A DNA stretch of 12,243 nucleotides from Alkalibacterium sp034520745. Lineage in GTDB: Bacteria > Bacillota > Bacilli > Lactobacillales > Carnobacteriaceae_A. The stretch covers positions 1 to 12,243 of the forward strand of contig JAXHNF010000008.1 of the NCBI GenBank assembly GCA_034520745.1, read 5' to 3'. Below the pieces are notes generated by a model. It ran no database searches. It saw only the letters and a program-made list of their open reading frames with translations, and had not been told where the DNA came from. Shown piece by piece: positions 8,449 through 12,243 of this stretch. A program made the translations under genes and the position numbers. The stretch's first letter is position 1. Each line of letters begins with the position of its first letter.

Positions 8449-9842
8449 TTATCTTAGAGATAAGCAACTCTGCCATTGACGTAGTGGAACTACGTTCCAA
8501 CGGTAAAGTCTTTTTGTTGTAAGCACCCAATGAACCTCAGGTGTCTTTGATAATCTCCAATATTTCTTTCTAGAGTAGCCAATACGTTTGGCACTATCCA
8601 TATCTAGACCTAAACGCATTAGTCTGCTAATCTTAGTACGTGAGTTCTTCCATCTCTTAAAATCAGTTGTCTGATACGGTGATGGAGCCATTGCTCCACT
8701 TTCGTGACGAATGACTTAATGAATCCTGTACCGAAATAATTAATCCAGCCTCTTGTTCGGCTGTTAATTTCTTTGACAATGTCATTAAATCTTCCAGAGC
8801 GATTACGTTTCGTCAAGCGTTTTAAGGTACGCATGAATTTCGCTTTGGCTTCGTTCGAAGGTCTGTAGCGACAGACCCCATTCACTGTAGTTATCAGACA
8901 ACCCAAGAACTTCAAACGGGTTAGCGACCCCACTTTACTTTTCTACTTGGTTGACAGTTAACTTGAGGTCTTTTTCAATGAAGCGAGTGATGCTTTGGAG
9001 TACACGTTCACCGGCTGGTTTTGACTTCACAAAGATGACGAAGTCATCAGCGAAACGGACAAAGTGATGTCCCCGCTGCTTCATTTCTTTATCCAGTTCA
9101 TGTAAGTAGACATTACTGAGTAGGGGCGAAATCACGCCACCTTGTGGTGCGCCTGTGTTACTTTCTACGAATTCGCCAGACAGATCTATGACACCGCTCT
9201 GTAGGAACTTACGGATAAACTTCAGAATCATTTTATCTTGGATATATGTTCGCAGATAGTACATCAGCTTATCATGATTGAGTGTATCGAAACATTGCTT
9301 CAAGTCACAATCGACGGCGACTTTATAGCCTTGCTGGTAATAGTCGACGCACTCTTCAAATGCTGTATGATCACTTTCCCCTTGCAGAACCCATGACTAT
9401 GTGGAGAAAATGTTTATCAATGATAGGTTCTATCACTTGTCTAATGGCTTGTTGGACCACTCGGTCCGTCACATACTGGAATCCCAAGTTTTCGGATACC
9501 ACCATTCGCTTTTGGTATTTCCACCCGTCTTACTGGTTGTGGTTTATAGGTTCCGTCTAAGTTATCTTTCTTATATACGGATACATTTCCATGATATGTG
9601 TTTCTAGTTCATTAACTGTCATATCATCTATTCCGGCAGCTCCTTTGTTGCGTTTCACAACTTTCGCTGCTCGGAATAGATTTTTGCTTGCTTGCAACGA
9701 GACTAAGTCAGAGACTCACCATACTTGTTCTTTACGTTACGCCTAGGCGATTACTGCGCACATCTACATACTCTTTCGCTTCCAGCTTATCCCTCTGTAG
9801 TTTGCCAACCTGCCGGTCTTGGTTGTTTTCTGCGTTTGTCAT
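8449..9842 (-). pseudogene. ltrA: Group IIC intron-encoded reverse transcriptase/maturase, multiply frameshifted
   Basis: Would bind the intron RNA, assist splicing and copy it during retrohoming. The start is ATG 9842 (MTNAENNQDRQVGKLQ), after GATTGGAGG. The gene is readable only in pieces: KRNKGAAGIDDMTVNELETH, KPQPVRRVEIPKANGGIRKLG, VQQAIRQVIEPIIDKHF, then AVDCDLKQCFDTLNHDKL and GAPQGGVISPLLSNVYLHELD with the catalytic FADD (HHFVRFADDFVIFV) in the 9303-8935 frame. The 8933-8619 frame has RLKFLGCLITTVNG and SRTRGWINYFG, and the thumb/X region ends at 8449. At least six frame changes are needed, near 9735, 9700, 9566, 9472, 9400, 8945 and 8657. One is a missing A in TTTTAAGAG at 8657-8658. 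No C-terminal HNH endonuclease is present, as expected for class C. The total of about 465 codons is normal. Confidence 0.85.
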
Positions 9843-10236
9843 AATGCCTAACCTCCAATCTTCAAAGTGCTCTAATGTTGTTCGGTCCTTCGGTACATTT
9901 TCCCTACTATGACCTCGGCTGACTTCTGCCTATACGTTGTTACTACGACCATCGGTCGCTAGACAGACCTCCCCGGGTAAGAGCGATAACTTTCTGCTCA
10001 CGTCACTGCTTCATTTACTCAATAGAATTCGGGCAGTATTGGACTTTACTTTGTATTGCAAGCTTATCCATTTTATTAAGCCTTAGTATGAAGTTTCTGT
10101 TCGTCAGTGCAAGCATTTGCGTCCATCTTCCTTCGATTCCGCCTCGCGGCGGACACCCTTGATTTTCGCTAACAGTTCCTACTGCCAAGTCTGTAGTGGA
10201 CTTTCACCACCAAGTTATCGCCCATGCCGGGCGCAC
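9843..10236 (-). ncRNA. Group II intron domains I-IV upstream of the RT gene
   Basis: This stretch of about 394 nt is ribozyme, not protein-coding. It includes the 5' GTGCGCC, the hairpin GTCCGCCGCGAGGCGGA, and the conserved GTAAATGAAGCAG and CTCTTACCCGGGGAGG segments. Domain boundaries were not folded and are not assigned individually. Confidence 0.75.
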
Positions 10237-10240
10237 AATG

Positions 10241-10274
10241 AAAAGAGGCTGGGACAAAAGTCCCAGCCTCTTTT
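10241..10274. terminator. Perfect 15-bp-stem terminator serving as the 5' exon motif of the group IIC intron
   Basis: AAAAGAGGCTGGGAC (10241-10255) and its exact reverse complement (10260-10274) enclose a 4-nt loop. On the minus strand it ends in TTTT, and the intron begins 4 nt later after CATT. Palindromes of the GAGGCTGGGAC type are, from memory, recurrent intergenic terminators in Lactobacillales. Confidence 0.9.
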
Positions 10275-10536
10275 AAGCTTACGAATATTTTATCTTAAAC
10301 CTGCTCCAAAAAGCAGACCCGACGTCCACTTTGTCATAGCTGTTATGGCTTTAGCCATCTACAGATATGATACACTTGGGCTTCGCCCACAGTGCCACAC
10401 AATAATGCAAGGTAATCTTCGATTATCTTGCGCTTATTCGCTCCAGTTGCCGTAGCCGTTACTGCTTCAGCAGTTACCGGATAGGGTATGCGTTAGAAGT
10501 TACGGGTCTGAACGCTTTTTGTCCCACTCTCTTTCC
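10241..10536 (-). ncRNA. Multi-hairpin structured element, candidate non-coding RNA or repeat
   Basis: About 295 bp without a coding signal but packed with hairpins. In plus coordinates these are 10490-10515 (8 bp, one bulge), 10456-10480 (ACTGC-TTCA-GCAGT plus imperfect outer pairs), 10407-10431 (10 of 11 pairs, TTC loop), 10373-10394 (9 bp, one bulged base), 10334-10370 (5+4+5 bp with small internal loops), 10301-10316 (5 bp), and the terminator 10241-10274. Read on the minus strand the terminator comes last, so that is the likely transcribed strand. The outer ends are near inverted repeats: GAGGCTGGGACAAAAG on the left, and the complement of GAGAGTGGGACAAAAAG on the right. Promoter and host gene are not evident; it could be a 3' UTR, a small RNA or a MITE-like repeat. 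Confidence 0.6.
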
Positions 10537-10668
10537 TACGATTAGTCAAGCTAAAAGATTAAATATTTTTATAGCCATTATGATCCTAGAGATGCGATGA
10601 TGAAAATCAAAAAAAGGGTACATTAAATAAACCTCAGTCTTTCTAATTTTTTTCTGAGAAGTATCGTG

Positions 10669-11901
10669 CTATACTATAGGCATATTAGTGGTCCTAGAGA
10701 CCGTGTACGCATAGTCGTACGAAGTATGGTTCCTCACCATGGAATGCATACACTTCAGGAGCTTGTTCATGCAGGCAACTGTGGCAACCTTATCCTTCTT
10801 GGGGATGGGTTGCCTTTTTAATTTATAGTAGTAATCAACAATGTGATTAGGGGCGGCGCGCTGTTGGCGAATCATGTTTTTGACTGTAAAGTAGAGTATT
10901 TTTCTTCCCTTCGGGTTTCCTCGTTTATTGATATGATCCTTTCCAATGTATTTACCAGATTGATAACGGCGTATATCAATGCCCACAAAGGCATTCAGCT
11001 GGTTAGGTGTTGTGAAACGGCGAATGTCACCTAATTCTCCGATCAATAAAGCAGATGTTAACTCGCCAATTCCCGGTATTGATACGTATAGTATAAATTC
11101 TTCCAGGAGTCTGGCCTGCTCAATGAGCTGAATACGAAGATTTTCCTTTTTTTGGAGTAAGTCCTGGAGTTTCTCTGCATAATATATCGCTCTTTGACAA
11201 TGGACACTGTCAACTCGCGTTGCCGGATAAGAATCTTTGGCATAGACCATCAAATCTTCAGCTTTCTTCCGAGCGCGATTATCAGAAATTTTCTTAAGCG
11301 TCGTTTTCATTAGGCGATTTTTTATTTTTGTGGGGGTTGTTTCTAAAACCAGGTCTGGGTGCGGAAACAGACTTATTATGCTTAAAGCGTAGGAGGTAAG
11401 CCGGTTGGAAAAGAAGTGTTCCAACTCAGGGAACGTTAGTTGAAGGCAGTTGTGAAGGTACATCCGGTTACGCTTGATGTCTTCTTCTACCTCCTGGTAA
11501 AAGCGTGACAAATCTCGTAAGACCTGATAAGTATCACTCTGAAGTTCTTTGGGTTTCCGTTTGTTTCTCCAGTGACTCTGAGCGAGTTGGTGGGCGTCTT
11601 GCCTATCCGTTTTCCAGCTCCTCAAGGTGGCTTCTTCCAATTGTTTTTTTGCTTGTAAAGGATTTAAGAGTACATACGGCAATTGATTATCTTGGCAGAA
11701 TCTTTCCAACGGTCGTGAGTATATGCCCGTGGATTCAAACACAATATCCGGAATGACAGGCAAACGTGTTATCTGCACGAGAAGATCATTGAACCCTGTT
11801 TTAGTGTGCTCAATCGTATTTTCCCATAAACACGTTTCTTCGTTGTAAATCACTGCATAACTTTTTCCCATAGAAATATCCAACGCTAATACATAAGTCA
11901 T
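10669..11901 (-). CDS. IS110-family transposase (DEDD plus serine recombinase)
   Basis: RNA-guided recombinase that moves its own IS. The frame is intact at 410 residues. ATG 11901 follows GAGAGG. The N-terminal RuvC-like domain has the DEDD residues D8 (VLALDIS), E56 (IVFESTGIYS), D99 and D102 (KTDRQDAHQLA). The central region about 125-270 is helical and charged. The C-terminal Tnp domain has SIPGIGELTSALLIGELGDI (274-293) and RRYQSGKYIG, where S315 is the expected catalytic serine by analogy with IS621. The stop is TAG at 10669-10671. It has no frameshift, unlike most of its neighbours, so it is probably functional or recently acquired. The bridge-RNA-like region lies upstream, as in the IS110 subgroup (IS1111 members carry it downstream). 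Confidence 0.93.
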   Translation of the reverse strand: MTYVLALDISMGKSYAVIYNEETCLWENTIEHTKTGFNDLLVQITRLPVIPDIVFESTGIYSRPLERFCQDNQLPYVLLNPLQAKKQLEEATLRSWKTDRQDAHQLAQSHWRNKRKPKELQSDTYQVLRDLSRFYQEVEEDIKRNRMYLHNCLQLTFPELEHFFSNRLTSYALSIISLFPHPDLVLETTPTKIKNRLMKTTLKKISDNRARKKAEDLMVYAKDSYPATRVDSVHCQRAIYYAEKLQDLLQKKENLRIQLIEQARLLEEFILYVSIPGIGELTSALLIGELGDIRRFTTPNQLNAFVGIDIRRYQSGKYIGKDHINKRGNPKGRKILYFTVKNMIRQQRAAPNHIVDYYYKLKRQPIPKKDKVATVACMNKLLKCMHSMVRNHTSYDYAYTVSRTTNMPIV

Positions 11902-11962
11902 TTTTTTCCTCTCTTTCTTTAAATTAAAAGACCTTCACTGATTCATTTCATGTCTCATTTCC

Positions 11963-11982
11963 TATACTCGGACTCTTAGTCC
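11963..11982 (-). repeat. 20-bp direct repeat, copy 2 (inside the bridge RNA stem)
   Basis: TATACTCGGACTCTTAGTCC on the plus strand matches the copy at 12030-12049 at 18 of 20 positions. Both contain a GGACT/AGTCC mini-hairpin. Confidence 0.8.
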
Positions 11983-12029
11983 CACATACTTAAACCTGAT
12001 TTAGAAATGACAGTGAAGGAGCTCAGTTT

Positions 12030-12049
12030 TATATTCGGACTCATAGTCC
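12030..12049 (-). repeat. 20-bp direct repeat, copy 1 (5' side of the bridge RNA region)
   Basis: TATATTCGGACTCATAGTCC on the plus strand is the partner of the copy at 11963-11982, with centres 67 bp apart and two substitutions, one of them in the hairpin loop. Confidence 0.8.
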
Positions 12050-12095
12050 TTGAGAGTTCGGTCGAGCTTCCTTTCACCCTTACTATACCTCTATA

Positions 12096-12141
12096 AAAGA
12101 AAAATAGTAGGTAAAAACCCCCGTCGAGGTTTCTACCTACT
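12096..12141 (-). terminator. Terminator of the gene entering from the right edge
   Basis: Stem 12106-12119 with 12128-12141 (13 of 14 pairs, loop CCCGTCGA) is followed on the minus strand by ATTTTTCTTTT. It lies about 20 bp after the stop codon of the partial gene and just outside the IS110 left end. Confidence 0.85.
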
Positions 12142-12161
12142 AATCTTAGTATGTTTTTTCC

Positions 12162-12243
12162 TTATGCTATCGGTTCATCAAGAGGCTGGACCCCTTTATC
12201 TGCATTGCAGTGCTGTTTCACTTTCCAAATATCGTCTGCATAG
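12162..12243 (-). CDS. C-terminal 26 residues of an unidentified protein
   Basis: An open frame enters from the right edge and ends at a TAA at 12164-12162, with last residues WKVKQHCNADKGVQPLDEPIA. The frame is supported by the terminator directly downstream on the same strand. The fragment is too short to assign a family. It is hydrophilic, without a membrane segment or recognisable motif. Confidence 0.5.
   Translation of the reverse strand, partial: YADDIWKVKQHCNADKGVQPLDEPIA

Larger units (their letters stand above)
8366..10236 (-). mobile_element. Group IIC self-splicing intron (about 1871 nt)
   Basis: Retroelement made of a ribozyme plus an intron-encoded reverse transcriptase. The 5' end is GTGCGCCCGGCATGGGCG (10236 downward) and closely resembles the start of the Oceanobacillus iheyensis IIC intron as I remember it. 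Further family-like blocks are AAGGGTGTCCG, CTCTTACCCGGGGAGGTCTG and GAAGTCAGCCGAGGTCATAG. The 3' part has a complete domain V, then a domain VI hairpin and the end CTACTCGAT at 8366. The 5' exon on the minus strand is a rho-independent terminator ending TTTTCATT at the junction, the hallmark insertion site of class C introns. The 3' exon runs into the purine-permease leader. The exact 3' end could differ by a few bases. Confidence 0.9.
11925..12060 (-). ncRNA. Candidate IS110 bridge RNA
   Basis: Between the transposase start and the IS left end the DNA forms a long stem. Positions 11932-11949 pair with 12004-12019 (9 bp, 2-nt bulge, 7 bp) around an internal loop of about 54 nt that holds its own GGACT-CTT-AGTCC hairpin (11970-11982). 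A second hairpin GGACT-CAT-AGTCC lies just outside (12037-12049). On the minus strand this gives a 5' stem-loop followed by a stem with large internal loops, the arrangement described for IS110/IS621 bridge RNAs. Guide segments are not assigned, because the exact IS ends and target are unknown. Confidence 0.6.
10669..12087 (-). mobile_element. IS110-family insertion sequence, ends approximate
   Basis: Transposase plus about 190 bp of structured left-end DNA. IS110 elements lack clear terminal inverted repeats, so the ends cannot be fixed by eye. I used the 7-bp TACTATA found at 10672-10678, overlapping the transposase stop, and at 12081-12087 as tentative limits. The true right end may lie some tens of bases further left, within 10537-10668, where I see no other feature. 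Confidence 0.5.

Noticed and set aside
10117..10455. 112-codon plus-strand ORF
   Set aside because: It spans the intron 5' ribozyme, the terminator and the hairpin element. Its composition follows RNA structure, not coding constraint.
1..12243. CRISPR array, tRNA or rRNA genes, toxin-antitoxin or defence system
   Set aside because: There are no regularly spaced repeats, no cloverleaf or CCA-type ends and no recognisable defence genes on either strand. The reverse transcriptase belongs to a group II intron, as its domain V and 5' end show, not to a retron or abortive-infection system.

Overview
The window reads as chromosomal DNA from a low-to-moderate GC Gram-positive bacterium, most likely a member of the Lactobacillales (a Carnobacteriaceae- or Enterococcaceae-like organism). 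The basis is the AAGGAGG-type ribosome binding sites, a YheI/LmrC-type ABC half-exporter next to a TetR gene, a stand-alone IIA-Glc protein, and a GAGGCTGGGACAAAA-type terminator palindrome that I recall as common in this order. The genus is not determinable from the sequence alone.

Layout. Positions 1-2146 (minus) hold a TetR-type regulator that overlaps an ABC multidrug half-exporter by 4 nt; the exporter runs off the left edge. A strong promoter carries two copies of the operator TGACAA-N-TTGTCA. Positions 2158-3390 (minus) hold an AI-2E family permease with its terminator. Positions 3491-5305 (plus) hold a probable operon of 6-phosphogluconolactonase and a flavin-reductase-like flavoprotein, closed by a perfect 40-bp palindromic terminator shared with the convergent IIA-Glc gene (5311-5817, minus). 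Positions 6016-6837 (plus) hold uppP (undecaprenyl-diphosphatase) with a terminator. Positions 7051-8304 (minus) hold an AzgA/PbuG-type purine permease.

The right third is accessory. A group IIC intron (8366-10236, minus) with a reverse-transcriptase gene sits directly 3' of a terminator hairpin (10241-10274). That hairpin is the 3' end of a roughly 295-bp element built almost entirely of hairpins, whose outer ends are near inverted repeats. Next comes an intact IS110-family transposase (10669-11901, minus) with a bridge-RNA-like structured region upstream of it. Last are a terminator and the C-terminal 26 residues of an unidentified gene at the right edge.

The most unusual global property is the number of single-base frameshifts. 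TetR, the AI-2E permease, the lactonase, the flavoprotein, the purine permease and the intron RT are all broken. For every host gene, undoing one to four 1-nt indels gives a normal-length, in-frame family member, and several lesions lie in homopolymers. Five other reading frames (ABC exporter, IIA-Glc, UppP, IS110 transposase and the short right-edge fragment) are intact. This looks more like uncorrected indel errors in the source read or assembly than like ancient decay, but the sequence alone cannot settle it.

The most interesting candidate for something undescribed is the multi-hairpin element at 10241-10536, particularly because its 5' end duplicates one arm of its own 3' terminator.
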